Notes: a model not told the origin generated them from the sequence alone. DNA of 64,000 nucleotides from Nakamurella multipartita DSM 44233 (GCF_000024365.1 NC_013235.1:868001-932000), one strand, 5' to 3'. Positions 39,631 through 48,187 are shown, counted from the first letter of the stretch. Program-made: numbers and translations.

Positions 39631-40557
39631 ATGCCCGAGGGTGACACGGTGCTGCGGACCGCTCGCCGGTTGCACCAGGCCTTGGCTGGCCGGGAGCTGG
39701 TGCGAGCCGAGCTGCGCTGGCCGTCGCTGGGGGAGGCCGACCTGGCCGGTCGCACCGTGACCGAGGTCGCCGCCTACGGCAAGCACATCCTGACCCGGAT
39801 CGCGGCCGCCGACCCGGCCGCGCCCGGCCCGCGCCGGCCGACCGTGCCGGCGGTGCCGCTCACCCTGCGCTCGCACCTGCGGATGGAGGGCCGGTGGTAC
39901 GTGCACGCTCGCGACGCCGAACCGTGGCCGTCGCCCGGCCGGGCCAGTGTGCGAGCGGTGCTCGGCGGCGCGCAGTGGACGGCGGTCGGCACCTGGCTCG
40001 GCCTGCTCGACCTGGTCCCGACCGAGGGTGGGGAGCGCGAGCTGATCGGTCATCTGGGCCCGGACATCATGGCCGACGGGTTCGACCCGCAGGTCGCGGC
40101 GGACCGGCTGCTGGTGGTCCCGGAGCGCGAGGTCGGCGCCGTGCTGCTGGACCAGACCACGGTCGCCGGGATCGGCACCATGTACATGGCCGAAGCGCTG
40201 TTCGTGCAGAAGGTCTCGCCCTGGACGCCGGTCGCCGAGGTGGACGTGCCGGCGCTGCTGGCCACCGCGCGGCGGCAGTTGCTGCGCGGGGCGGCCCAGG
40301 CCGTGCCCAGCACCACCGGCAACCCCCGCCGCGGGATGCAGACCTTCGTGCACGGGCGGTCCGGCCGGCCGTGCCAGCGATGCGGCGGCACCGTGCGGGT
40401 GGCCGAGATCGGTCCGGTCGACAAGCGGCGGCCGGCGTTCTACTGCCCGGCCTGCCAACCCGGGCCCACCCCGACCGACAGCGGGCGACCGCAAAAGCCG
40501 CTCGGCGCCAACCCGGCCTACCGGGAGTTCCGGCGGCCCAACGGGTACCGGCGCTGA
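39631..40557 (+). CDS. nei: Endonuclease VIII-type DNA glycosylase (Fpg/Nei family)
   Basis: A 308-aa bifunctional glycosylase/AP lyase for oxidised bases. It begins MPEGDTV, so after Met removal Pro is the catalytic N-terminus with the adjacent Glu; the conserved lysine lies in AAYGKHIL. The helix-two-turn-helix appears around TVAGIGTMYMAEALF, and a C-terminal zinc finger CQRCGG...YCPACQ ends the fold, followed by a 30-residue tail. ATG 39631 is fixed by the need for Pro at position 2. It is downstream of lhr on the same strand and probably co-transcribed. Confidence 0.94.
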   Translation: MPEGDTVLRTARRLHQALAGRELVRAELRWPSLGEADLAGRTVTEVAAYGKHILTRIAAADPAAPGPRRPTVPAVPLTLRSHLRMEGRWYVHARDAEPWPSPGRASVRAVLGGAQWTAVGTWLGLLDLVPTEGGERELIGHLGPDIMADGFDPQVAADRLLVVPEREVGAVLLDQTTVAGIGTMYMAEALFVQKVSPWTPVAEVDVPALLATARRQLLRGAAQAVPSTTGNPRRGMQTFVHGRSGRPCQRCGGTVRVAEIGPVDKRRPAFYCPACQPGPTPTDSGRPQKPLGANPAYREFRRPNGYRR

Positions 40558-40576
40558 TCGGGACGGTCCGGATCAG
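40554..40576. terminator. Short hairpin between nei and the DUF4386 gene
   Basis: CTGATC (40554-40559) and GATCAG (40571-40576) pair, with GGAC/GTCC inside and one mismatch. It covers both convergent stop codons. A weak terminator candidate. Confidence 0.35.
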
Positions 40577-41268
40577 GCGGACCGGCGGCGCAGCAGCACC
40601 ACCGCCACGGCCACCAGCCACCCGCTCCACACGACGTAGCCGACGAAGTTGGCCAGCCCGGCCAGGGGCACCTCGATCGGCTCCACGGTGCCCACCGCGA
40701 TCAGTGCGGCGGCGACCAGGCCGGCCGCGGTCAGGACCCGGTTCAGCAGGGTCGCGCGCAGCCCCAGGCAGACCAACACGGTCCAGGCGGCGGTCAGCGC
40801 GTAGCCGATCGTCTCGCCGACGATCGTGCCCAGGACGAGGTTGAGGGAATCGAAGGTCGCCGCGGCGCCGGCATCGGGGTTGGCGTCGGCCAGGAACGGG
40901 ACCACCAGCGGCCAGCGCAGCAGGCCGATGACCTGCACCACCGCGGCGGCGATCCCGACCACCCGGGAGGCGCGCAGCGCGCGTCCGGTGCCCAGTCGCG
41001 CGACCGCGACGGCGATCGGGGCCAGCAGCGCCGCGCCCGCGGCCAACAGCAGGAACAGGGCGCCGATGACCCAGGGGTTCTCGTGGAACCGCACGAGCAC
41101 GTCCGCGGGGGGCTGGTTGAGCACGTCGGGGTAGTCGAACACCGAGCCCAGGCCCAAGAAGGCCAGGTTGACGGTGACCGCCCCGGCGACGAGCAGGGCG
41201 GCGGTGCGGCGCGGGGCGCTCACCGGGGGCCGGGCGGAGATCGGGGCGGCGGAACGGAGGGCGGTCAT
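40573..41268 (-). CDS. DUF4386-like membrane protein
   Basis: A 231-aa integral membrane protein with about six hydrophobic segments (TAALLVAGAVTVNLAFLGLG, WVIGALFLLLAAGAALLAPIAVAVARL, ASRVVGIAAAVVQVIGLLRWPLVVPFL, NLVLGTIVGETIGYALTAAWTVLVCLG, and two near the end). The overall pattern, with ENPWVIGAL after the first loop and an LRWP motif in the middle, fits DUF4386, whose function is unknown. It is divergent from a TetR regulator; two palindromic operators 13-43 bases upstream of its start suggest it is repressed by that regulator. Confidence 0.7.
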   Translation of the reverse strand: MTALRSAAPISARPPVSAPRRTAALLVAGAVTVNLAFLGLGSVFDYPDVLNQPPADVLVRFHENPWVIGALFLLLAAGAALLAPIAVAVARLGTGRALRASRVVGIAAAVVQVIGLLRWPLVVPFLADANPDAGAAATFDSLNLVLGTIVGETIGYALTAAWTVLVCLGLRATLLNRVLTAAGLVAAALIAVGTVEPIEVPLAGLANFVGYVVWSGWLVAVAVVLLRRRSA

Positions 41269-41280
41269 GTCGAGCCTTTC

Positions 41281-41311
41281 TGTACGGTGTACAAATTATG
41301 TACGGCGTACA
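41281..41311. promoter_or_regulatory. Tandem TGTAC-N3-GTACA operators
   Basis: Two copies of TGTACGGYGTACA (41281-41293 and 41299-41311) separated by AATTA, so their centres are 18 bases apart. They lie between the DUF4386 gene (start 41268) and the divergent TetR gene, and are almost certainly the TetR binding sites. The 18-base spacing would put two dimers on nearly opposite faces of the helix, as with QacR-like cooperative binding. Confidence 0.8.
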
Positions 41312-41406
41312 GTATTGCCGACACGCGCCGACGTCAAGGGGTCAATCGACGGGGATGGCTCAGGATGGTCGGGCCGGCCGACGCGCCGGGCCGGGAGGGA
41401 GCGTGG

Positions 41407-42120
41407 GTGAGTCCAGTCGAAGGCGATGCGGCCGCCGCCGGGTCGGCGTCGCGCCGGCGGCCCGGTCCGCGCCGCAGTCTGGATCGGACCAAGGTGCTCG
41501 ATGCCGCCGTCGGGCTGCTGGACGAGGGCGGGCCGGAGGCGCTGTCCATCCGGGCCGTGGCCGGGCGGCTGGGAGTCAATCCGAACGCGGTCTACACCTA
41601 CGTGGCCAGCCGGTCTGCGTTGGAACGCGAGATCGTCGAGCGGGTCTTCGCCGAGTCCGAGCTGGAACTGCTGACCGGGCCGGCGCCGCGGTGGCGAAGC
41701 CGGCTGGTGAGCTACACCCGGTCGTTGCGGTCGGTGCTGCTGCGCCATCCGGCGGTGGCCGGACTTTTGATGACCGCACCGATGGACGGCCCGTCGGCGG
41801 TGCTGATCGGAGAGCGGGTCCTCGGGGCGCTGCGCGATGCCGGGCTGGCGCCCGACGACGCCGCTCGCGGCACCTACGCGCTGATCGTGCAGGTGGTGGG
41901 GTTCGTCGCGCTGGAGGTGGCCGAGACGGACGGTCGGCCGCCGTTGGCCCCCGAGGCCGAGCGGATCGCCGCCCGGCGGGCCGCGCTGGAATTCCTGGAC
42001 CCGGCGGACTGGCCCCTGTCGGCGGCGACCCGGGACGTCGCCGCGGGATGGATCTCCACCGACCAGTTCGACTGGTCGGTGGAGCGACTGCTGGACGGTC
42101 TGGTCCAGCGGGCGGGCTGA
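41407..42120 (+). CDS. TetR-family regulator
   Basis: A 237-aa repressor with helix-turn-helix LDRTKVLDAAVGLLDEGGPEALSIRAVAGRLGVNPNAVYTYVASRSALEREIVERVF, the form found in TetR itself, and a C-terminal domain of the TetR_C type (RSVLLRHPAVAGLLMTAPMDGPSAVLIGERVLGAL). GTG at 41407 is chosen because GGGAGGGAG precedes it; ATG at 41365 is the alternative. It is divergent from the DUF4386 membrane protein, with paired operators in the gap. Its inducer is unknown. Confidence 0.9.
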   Translation: MSPVEGDAAAAGSASRRRPGPRRSLDRTKVLDAAVGLLDEGGPEALSIRAVAGRLGVNPNAVYTYVASRSALEREIVERVFAESELELLTGPAPRWRSRLVSYTRSLRSVLLRHPAVAGLLMTAPMDGPSAVLIGERVLGALRDAGLAPDDAARGTYALIVQVVGFVALEVAETDGRPPLAPEAERIAARRAALEFLDPADWPLSAATRDVAAGWISTDQFDWSVERLLDGLVQRAG

Positions 42121-42121
42121 C

Positions 42122-42556
42122 TCAGCCGTCGACCGGCTCGAGGGTCAGCGACACCCCGTTGATGCAGTAGCGGTCGTTGGTCGGGGTCGGGTAGCCCTCG
42201 CCGCTGAAGACGTGGCCCAGGTGGGAGCCGCAGGTCGCGCAGCGCACCTCGGTGCGGGTCGTGAACATCGAGCGGTCCTCGATCAGCTCGACCCGGTCCG
42301 CGGCCAGCGGGGTGTAGAAGGCCGGCCAGCCGCAGTGCGCGTCGAACTTGTGCTCGCTGCGGAACAGCTCGCTGCCGCAACCGCGACAGCGGTACACGCC
42401 GACCGTCTCGTCGGTCTCGTACGGGCTGGAGAACGGCCGCTCGGTGCCCGCCTGGCGCAGCACCTGGTACTCCTGCGGGCTGAGCTCGGCCCGCCACTGA
42501 TCGTCGGACTTGGTGACGTCGTAGGTCTTGTCGGACTTCATGGGGTTGATTGTCAT
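42122..42556 (-). CDS. msrB: Peptide-methionine (R)-S-oxide reductase
   Basis: A 144-aa repair enzyme that reduces the R-form of methionine sulfoxide in proteins. Zinc cysteines appear as CRGC and CATC; the catalytic cysteine is in RYCINGVSL; GCGWPAFY-like AHCGWPAFYTPL and GSHLGHVF blocks are canonical. ATG at 42556 (MTINPMKSD) is used, though ATG 42541 is possible. It converges on the TetR gene with a single base between the stops. Cytoplasmic, thioredoxin-dependent. Confidence 0.95.
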   Translation of the reverse strand: MTINPMKSDKTYDVTKSDDQWRAELSPQEYQVLRQAGTERPFSSPYETDETVGVYRCRGCGSELFRSEHKFDAHCGWPAFYTPLAADRVELIEDRSMFTTRTEVRCATCGSHLGHVFSGEGYPTPTNDRYCINGVSLTLEPVDG

Positions 42557-42690
42557 GCCTGGTGCAACACGGTGTCATCGGCGGGCGTTCCCCGCGGTGC
42601 TGACGGGTTCGTGACGCCGGCCCCCGGGTACGGTGCCCAGGAAGCGGCGGGCGCGCGAGGCGCGGCCGGGTCCGCGAGCGGAGGTGCGGC

Positions 42691-43773
42691 GTGGGCAGAA
42701 GCGCATCGGCCACGGTGTCGGTCGGCGAGCGGGACGTGCGGGTGTCCAGTCCGGATCGGGTCGTCTACGAGGCGACGGAACGGACCCCGGCGATCAGCAA
42801 ACTGCAGGTGTGCGAGTACTTCGCCGCCGTCGGGGAGGTGATGCTGCGCAGCATCGGCCAGCGGCCCACCGCGATGGAACGCTGGCCGAGCGGGTGGCGC
42901 GAGGGGATGCGGCTGGCCACCGGGCCGCAGGATCGGGACGCCGACGGCTTCTACCAGAAGCGGTTGCCCAAGGGGGCGCCCGACTACATCGAGACCGTCA
43001 CCATCACCTTCCCCAGCCGGCGCACCGCCGACGAGCTCTGCCCGACCGAACCGGCCGCCCTGGTGTGGGCGGCGCAGATGGGGGCGCTGACCTTCCATCC
43101 GTGGCCGGTGCGCCGGCCGGACGTCGACCATCCGGACGAGCTGCGGATCGACCTGGACCCGCAGCCGGGGACCTCCTTCGCCGACGCCAAGCGGGTCGCC
43201 GCGGTGGCTCGGGACCTGCTGGCCGAGCTGGGGTTGCGCGGCTACCCCAAGACCAGCGGCAACCGGGGCGTGCACATCTACGTCCGGATCGCTCCGCGGT
43301 GGACCTTCGACGAGGTGCGGCATGCCGCGATCGGGCTGGGCCGGGAACTGGAACGCCGCGACGGCGGGGTGACCACGGCCTGGTGGAAGGAGGAGCGCGG
43401 CACCCGGCTGTTCCTGGACTACAACCAGAACCTGCGGGACCGGACCATCGCCAGTGCCTGGAGCCTGCGCGCGCGGCCGGGCGCGCCGGTCAGTACCCCG
43501 GTGACCTGGGAACGGCTGGCGGAGATCGACGATCCGCGCGAGTTCAACCTGACGACCATCCCGCAGTACCTGACCGACGGTGACCCATGGGCCGACATGG
43601 ACGATCAGGCCTACTCGCTCGACCCCTTGCTCGAGCTGTGGGAAACGTTGCCGGGCGGGGAATTGAACTGGCCGCCCGACTACCCCAAGCAGCAGGGCGA
43701 ACCGCCCCGGGTGCAGCCGAGCAAGAAGGTGGCCGAGCACTGGGACGAGCACGGGAACCGCATCGAGCCCTGA
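42691..43773 (+). CDS. LigD-type polymerase/primase (PolDom), stand-alone
   Basis: A 360-aa archaeo-eukaryotic-primase-type polymerase, the class that fills and extends ends in bacterial non-homologous end joining. The catalytic blocks ELRIDLDPQPG (two metal-binding aspartates) and KTSGNRGVHIYVRI (nucleotide-binding SxxxG(x)H region) are intact, as is TRLFLDYNQN. There is no ligase or nuclease domain, as in mycobacterial PolD1/PolD2. GTG 42691 follows GGAGG. A LigC-type ligase gene lies 3.2 kb away on the other strand; no Ku gene is in the window. Confidence 0.92.
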   Translation: MGRSASATVSVGERDVRVSSPDRVVYEATERTPAISKLQVCEYFAAVGEVMLRSIGQRPTAMERWPSGWREGMRLATGPQDRDADGFYQKRLPKGAPDYIETVTITFPSRRTADELCPTEPAALVWAAQMGALTFHPWPVRRPDVDHPDELRIDLDPQPGTSFADAKRVAAVARDLLAELGLRGYPKTSGNRGVHIYVRIAPRWTFDEVRHAAIGLGRELERRDGGVTTAWWKEERGTRLFLDYNQNLRDRTIASAWSLRARPGAPVSTPVTWERLAEIDDPREFNLTTIPQYLTDGDPWADMDDQAYSLDPLLELWETLPGGELNWPPDYPKQQGEPPRVQPSKKVAEHWDEHGNRIEP

Positions 43774-43926
43774 CCTCGGCCAGGACCACTCCGCCACGGG
43801 CCGCCCGACTCCACCACCGGGCACCCAACGCCCCGTCGACCGGGAGTGGAGTGCTCATGCGGGGAGTGGAGCCGGATGAGGTGGAGTGGGGTCGGCCGAC
43901 GATCGGGCGGCCACGGACGGGCTGAC

Positions 43927-44790
43927 TCACCGCCGCCGGTTGGCCGCCCAGGCGAAGCAGTAGACCCCGAACAGGGCCAGCCCGAAGGCTTTGAGCAGCA
44001 GCAGGATGCCTCCGGCCGGCGACAGGTTGAGCAGCCGGAACACCGTCTCCAGGCCGGGTGGACCGGTGCGTCCGTCGATGCCGACGATGATCATCAACGC
44101 GCCCACGATGCCGAACGTGATGCCTTTGCCGATGTAGCCGCCCTGGCCGACGATGATCACCGCAGGGTGGGCGCCGTCCTTCAGGTCCTCCAGGAAGCGC
44201 CGGCGCACGCCCCGGTAGATCGCCCGCACCGCCAGCACCACCAGCACGATCCCGGTGATCACGACGGCCACCCGCAACACGGCCTCCTCGAACGGGGTGG
44301 TCGTGTCGGTGGTCCGGCGTCCTTCCCGGGCCGCCCGCCCGGCCAATGCGACCCGGGCGGCGCTGATCCCCAGCGTCAGGTAGGCGGCGGCGCTGAACAG
44401 GGCACCGGTGCGACCGAACGCCTTGCCGACGGCGCGTTCGAGCGGGTTGCGCCGCCAGATCGCCTCGAACAGCTGCCACAGGGTCAGCGCGGCGAGCCCG
44501 AACGCCGTGATCCACAGCAGCACCTCGCCGAACACGGTCTGGGCCATCGCGGCCAGGGCGGCGTCCTGGGTGTCGCTGCCGCGCACGCCGGTCCAGGCGA
44601 TCCGAACCGCGATCCCGGCGATGAGCAGGTGGACGAAGCCGTAGGTGACCAGTCCGACCCCGACGATCACGTCGAAGGTGCGGCTCTGATGCACCTGCCG
44701 GGTGCGTTGGGCGGCGGTGCGCAGGACCGCGGGCCGGCGGCGATCCGGGGCCGACGCCTCGGCCTCGGTCGTGCCCTCCGGCTCGCTCAC
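43927..44790 (-). CDS. DUF1206 membrane protein
   Basis: A 287-aa integral membrane protein made of three DUF1206 repeats, each a helix pair: GVGLVTYGFVHLLIAGIAVRIA, AAAYLTLGISAARVALAG with ITGIVLVVLAVRAIYRG, and GGYIGKGITFGIVGALMIIVG with LKAFGLALFGVYCFAWA. Each first helix opens with a G-x-x-(T/A)-(Y/K)-G pattern. The function is unknown. GTG 44790 has GGGGGGA ahead and is chosen over longer reading. The 153-base gap beyond its 3' end (43774-43926) holds no gene. Confidence 0.86.
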   Translation of the reverse strand: MSEPEGTTEAEASAPDRRRPAVLRTAAQRTRQVHQSRTFDVIVGVGLVTYGFVHLLIAGIAVRIAWTGVRGSDTQDAALAAMAQTVFGEVLLWITAFGLAALTLWQLFEAIWRRNPLERAVGKAFGRTGALFSAAAYLTLGISAARVALAGRAAREGRRTTDTTTPFEEAVLRVAVVITGIVLVVLAVRAIYRGVRRRFLEDLKDGAHPAVIIVGQGGYIGKGITFGIVGALMIIVGIDGRTGPPGLETVFRLLNLSPAGGILLLLKAFGLALFGVYCFAWAANRRR

Positions 44791-44910
44791 TGATCCCCCC
44801 GCCGTGGTCGGCCGCGCCGGGAGCGTCCGGCGCGCCCACCATAGATCGTCCGCCGCCGGTTGGGGACGCCTCGGCGCGGCACTGTCGGACCGGTCGCCCA
44901 CAATGACCGG

Positions 44911-45525
44911 ATGGACGGTACGAGCATCCGGCAGGCGACCCGGTCGACCACCCGGTTCCTGGCCGGCACGGTCGAGCTGGGCTGGGATCGGCCGATCCCG
45001 GAGATGACCTGGTCGGTGCGCGAGGTGGTCGCGCACATCGGCGAGACGCTGCTCTGGTACGCCACCGATCTGGCCGGCGGGCCGGACGAGCTGAGCACCA
45101 TGGACCTGCGGGTGCGGCCGACCGAGGAGCCGGCCCAGCTGATCGCGACGCTGGAGGTCTTCGGCTCGGTGCTGGCCCATGTCGTCGACGGAGTCACGCC
45201 CGGCCAGCGGGGCTTTCACCCCGACGGACTGGCCGACGCCACCGGTTTCGCGGCGATGGCCTGTGACGAACTGCTGGTGCACACCAGGGACGCCGCGCTC
45301 GGGCTCGGCCTGGACTACGAGCCCTCCGAGGTGCTCAGCCGGGCCGTCGTGCGGCGCCTGTTCCCGTGGGCTCCCGGCGACGTCGACCCGTGGGAGGCGT
45401 TGCTGTGGGCGAACGGCCGGATCGAGTTGCCCGGGCACCCGCGACTGGTCGGGTGGCACCGCCACGCGGCGCCTCTGACTGAGGGGCCAGGGGAATCGAC
45501 ACCGGAATCGGGATGGGAAGTGTGA
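44911..45525 (+). CDS. Maleylpyruvate isomerase/DinB-like (MDMPI) family protein
   Basis: A 204-aa four-helix-bundle protein of the mycothiol-dependent maleylpyruvate isomerase N-terminal family. Conserved histidines that could bind a metal are H in REVVAHIGETLLWY, H in DELLVHTRDAALGLG and possibly H near HPDG. Such proteins are thought to use mycothiol, the thiol of actinobacteria; the substrate is unknown. ATG 44911 is chosen; the upstream gap suggests a leaderless message. Its stop overlaps the start of a second family member (TGATG). Confidence 0.78.
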   Translation: MDGTSIRQATRSTTRFLAGTVELGWDRPIPEMTWSVREVVAHIGETLLWYATDLAGGPDELSTMDLRVRPTEEPAQLIATLEVFGSVLAHVVDGVTPGQRGFHPDGLADATGFAAMACDELLVHTRDAALGLGLDYEPSEVLSRAVVRRLFPWAPGDVDPWEALLWANGRIELPGHPRLVGWHRHAAPLTEGPGESTPESGWEV

Positions 45526-46121
45526 TGAGCAATTCAGCCGGCGTGGTCGTGGATGAGCTGCGGCAGGCGTGCGCGGGGATGCAGACCCTGGTGGACGGGG
45601 TGCGGCCGGCGCAATGGGGTGCGCCCACTCCCTGCTCGGAGTGGGACGCGCGGGCGCTGCTCAACCATGTGGTGTTCGGCAACCGGTCCTTCACCTCGAT
45701 CCTGCACGGCGATCCGGCGCCCCCGCAGGAGCAGATCCGCACGATGCGCGACCGCGACTACCTGGGCGACGACCCGGCCGCCGCGTGGCGGGACAGTGCC
45801 GACGGGTTGCTGGCCGCGTTCACCGGCCCGGAGGTGCTCGGCCGGGAGTTCCGCTCACCGCTGGGCCCGCTGCCCGGTGCCGGCCTGGCCCGGCTTCGCA
45901 TCACCGAGACTCTGGTGCACGGCTGGGATCTGGCCCGGGCGACCGGCCAGTCAGCGCCTTTCCCGCAGGAAATCGTGGAGGCGACCTTGAGTTTCACCCG
46001 GCGGCAACTGTCCGACGGGTCGGTGCGATCGGCCCTGCCGTTCGCCGCCGAACAGCCGGCGGCCGCGGACGCTCCACCCCTGGATCAGCTCGCGGCTCTG
46101 CTGGGTCGCGCCGTCGGATGA
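45525..46121 (+). CDS. TIGR03086-like MDMPI family protein
   Basis: A 198-aa second member of the metal- and mycothiol-binding DinB-like family. Blocks include PTPCSEWDARALLNHVVFGNRSF with the first histidine and TETLVHGWDLARATGQ with the second, both hallmarks of TIGR03086 proteins. ATG at 45525 has GGGAAG ahead and overlaps the upstream stop, so the pair is translationally coupled. Its own stop overlaps the start of a 29-codon ORF (ATGA), extending the chain. Confidence 0.83.
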   Translation: MSNSAGVVVDELRQACAGMQTLVDGVRPAQWGAPTPCSEWDARALLNHVVFGNRSFTSILHGDPAPPQEQIRTMRDRDYLGDDPAAAWRDSADGLLAAFTGPEVLGREFRSPLGPLPGAGLARLRITETLVHGWDLARATGQSAPFPQEIVEATLSFTRRQLSDGSVRSALPFAAEQPAAADAPPLDQLAALLGRAVG

Positions 46122-46207
46122 CGGCTGACCCGTCTTCGACCGAGGTCATCCTGGCGGCGGTGGACGCCCAGCGCGAGGCTGATCTGGGCCGATGGGTGAT
46201 GACATGA
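46118..46207 (+). CDS. Putative 29-aa peptide linked by ATGA overlaps on both sides
   Basis: An ATG at 46118 overlaps the stop of the TIGR03086-like gene (ATGA), and its stop at 46205-46207 overlaps the start of the next gene (ATGA). The 29-residue product starts MTADPSSTEVILAAVDA and ends DLGRWVMT; it is acidic, with an amphipathic helix (EVILAAVDAQREADLGRW). Stop-start overlaps at both ends are what a real coupled small gene would show, but it may equally serve only to carry ribosomes to the next gene. No family recognised. Confidence 0.5.
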   Translation: MTADPSSTEVILAAVDAQREADLGRWVMT

Positions 46208-46998
46208 CTGACCCGACGCCCGACAGCTTCCGGGCCCTGGCCCGTTCCTCTCCGTGGCTGTGGCGCACCCTGCGGTTCACCATCGAATGGGAGCGCCCGC
46301 CACCGGGGGAGCCGGCCGCGGTGCGGGCGTGGGTAAGCCGGCCGCACGGTCTGCGGGTGGAGGGGCTGGACGGGCGGCTGATCACGGCCGGGTGGTGGCC
46401 GGCGCCGGACGCGGGGATGCCCGCGGTGACAGCCGGCCCGATTGACCGGCCCGACGGGTTGGTCGCCCGCCGACCGGACGACTGGTCGGGCCCGTACCGC
46501 TACGACGACCCGATGTTCACCAACTACCGGTGGGTGGCGATGCTGCACCCGTTCGAGCTGGCCGACGGGGTCGACCGCGACGACGACGGCGCGCAGGACG
46601 GGCTCTGGTCGCCCGACCGGACGCCCATCGAGTTCATCGAGTCGCCGCGGGCGGTGGACCGGGCCGGCCGCGTCGAGTGGGAGGCGACGGTCGTGACCAC
46701 GCCGTCCTACGCGGCCCGGTGCTCGTGCTGCCCGCTGCTCAACGGTGACCAGGCGGCTCGGACGCTGGCCGGCGAGGGATGGGTGCGCACGGACGTTGGC
46801 CGCCCGAGGGCGTGGCGGGTCCGGCTGGACCGGGAGACCGGGATCGTCAGCCACCTGGCCGAGTCGGGTGGCCGCAGCCGGAGTGGGGGCTGGTCCCTGC
46901 GCATCGAGGCGGTGGACGAACCGATGCCGCGGGCACTGTTCGGTCCCGACACGGGCGGAGGCACCACGTCGGTGGTGCGGATCGACCTCACGCCCTGA
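46204..46998 (+). CDS. Hypothetical protein with CSCCPLL motif
   Basis: A 264-aa soluble protein that I do not recognise. It is tryptophan- and proline-rich in the first half (SSPWLWRTLRFTIEWERPPPGEPAAVRAW, DWSGPYRYDDPMFTNYRWVAMLHPFELADG) and has a cysteine cluster in YAARCSCCPLLNGDQAAR (three Cys), possibly a metal site. DVGRPRAWRVRLDRETGIV and a beta-rich C-terminus follow. ATG at 46204 is favoured by its ATGA overlap with the preceding 29-codon ORF; ATG 46192 is the alternative. It probably belongs to the same transcript as the two MDMPI proteins. Confidence 0.7.
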   Translation: MTDPTPDSFRALARSSPWLWRTLRFTIEWERPPPGEPAAVRAWVSRPHGLRVEGLDGRLITAGWWPAPDAGMPAVTAGPIDRPDGLVARRPDDWSGPYRYDDPMFTNYRWVAMLHPFELADGVDRDDDGAQDGLWSPDRTPIEFIESPRAVDRAGRVEWEATVVTTPSYAARCSCCPLLNGDQAARTLAGEGWVRTDVGRPRAWRVRLDRETGIVSHLAESGGRSRSGGWSLRIEAVDEPMPRALFGPDTGGGTTSVVRIDLTP

Positions 46999-47011
46999 TC
47001 GGTGCGGGTGG

Positions 47012-48076
47012 TCAGCGACCCAGGATGTCGGCCAGGTCGTAGCTGACCGGTTCTTCGAGCTGCTCGTAGGTGCACGACCGCGGGTCCCGGTCCGGGCGCC
47101 ACCGGTTGAACTGGGCGGTGTGCCGGAACCGGGTGCCTTCCATGTGCTCGTACCGGACCTCGACCACCCGCTCCGGGCGCAGCGGGATGAACGAGAGATC
47201 CTTGCCCACGTTCCACCGGCTGTACTCCGAACTGCGCGGGGTCCGGGCCCCGCTCTCGTCCGGCTTGGCCCAGTTCCACGGGTGCTCGTCGAAGGTGGTG
47301 ACCAGCGGCTGCAGCTCGGTGAACAACTGCTTGCGGCGGGCGGCCGGGAACGCGCCGATGACGCCGACCGAGGCCAGATCGCCGGCATCGTTGTACAGCC
47401 CCAGCAGCAGCGAGCCGATACTATCCGGGCCGCTCTTGTGCACCCGGTACCCGGCGACGACGCAGTCCGCGGTCCGCTGATGCTTGATCTTGAACATGGT
47501 CCGCTTGTCCGGCTGGTAGGTCCCGGTCAGCGGCTTGGCCACCACCCCGTCCAACCCGGCCCCCTCGAACTGCTCGAACCATTCCGCGGCCAGCGCCGGG
47601 TCCCGGGTCGCCGGGGTCAGGTGCACCGGCGCCGCCGCGCCGGCCATCGCCTGCTCCAGCGCCGCCCGTCGCTCGGCGAACGGGCGGCCGGTGTAGTCGG
47701 TGTCGCCCAGGGCGAGCAGGTCGAACCCGACGAAGCTGGCCGGGGTCTGTTCGGCCAGCATCCGGACCCGGCTGGCCGCCGGATGGATCCGCTGCTGCAA
47801 CACCTCGAACTCGAGCCGATCACCCACGATCACCACGATCTCGCCGTCGATGACGCAGCGCGGCGGCAGGTTGGCCTTGATCGCCTCGACCAGCTCGGGG
47901 AAGTACCGGGTCATCGGTTTCTCGTTGCGCGAGCCGATCTCCACCTCGTCGCCGTCGCGGAAGACGATCGAGCGGAACCCGTCCCACTTCGGTTCGTAGG
48001 ACAGCTCACCGGTCGGGATGTCGGGCACCGACTTGGCCAGCATCGGGGCGACCGGGGGCATGACGGGCAGCTGCAT
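47012..48076 (-). CDS. ATP-dependent DNA ligase, LigC type
   Basis: A 354-aa ligase with nucleotidyltransferase and OB domains only. Motif I YEPKWDGFRSIVF carries the adenylated lysine (KxDG), motif III SFVGFDLLAL, motif IV GLDGVVAKPL, motif V MFKIKHQRTADCVVAGY. CVIDGEIVV is also canonical. This is the size and form of mycobacterial LigC, a back-up ligase for end joining and repair. ATG 48076 (MQLPVMPPV) is chosen; ATG 48085 is possible. It lies on the opposite strand to the polymerase-domain gene 3.2 kb away. Confidence 0.93.
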   Translation of the reverse strand: MQLPVMPPVAPMLAKSVPDIPTGELSYEPKWDGFRSIVFRDGDEVEIGSRNEKPMTRYFPELVEAIKANLPPRCVIDGEIVVIVGDRLEFEVLQQRIHPAASRVRMLAEQTPASFVGFDLLALGDTDYTGRPFAERRAALEQAMAGAAAPVHLTPATRDPALAAEWFEQFEGAGLDGVVAKPLTGTYQPDKRTMFKIKHQRTADCVVAGYRVHKSGPDSIGSLLLGLYNDAGDLASVGVIGAFPAARRKQLFTELQPLVTTFDEHPWNWAKPDESGARTPRSSEYSRWNVGKDLSFIPLRPERVVEVRYEHMEGTRFRHTAQFNRWRPDRDPRSCTYEQLEEPVSYDLADILGR

Positions 48077-48187
48077 GGGCCTCATTGTGGTCGACGGGTC
48101 CGACACCGCCCGGCGAATCGGCTTCCAGTGGGTGGAGGACGACCCGCGGTCCTGCCCCACGGCCCGTGGCGGTCCGATACTGGACCG

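Noticed and set aside
42691-48076. Complete non-homologous end-joining operon
   Set aside because: Polymerase and ligase genes are on opposite strands, 3.2 kb apart, and no Ku gene is present.
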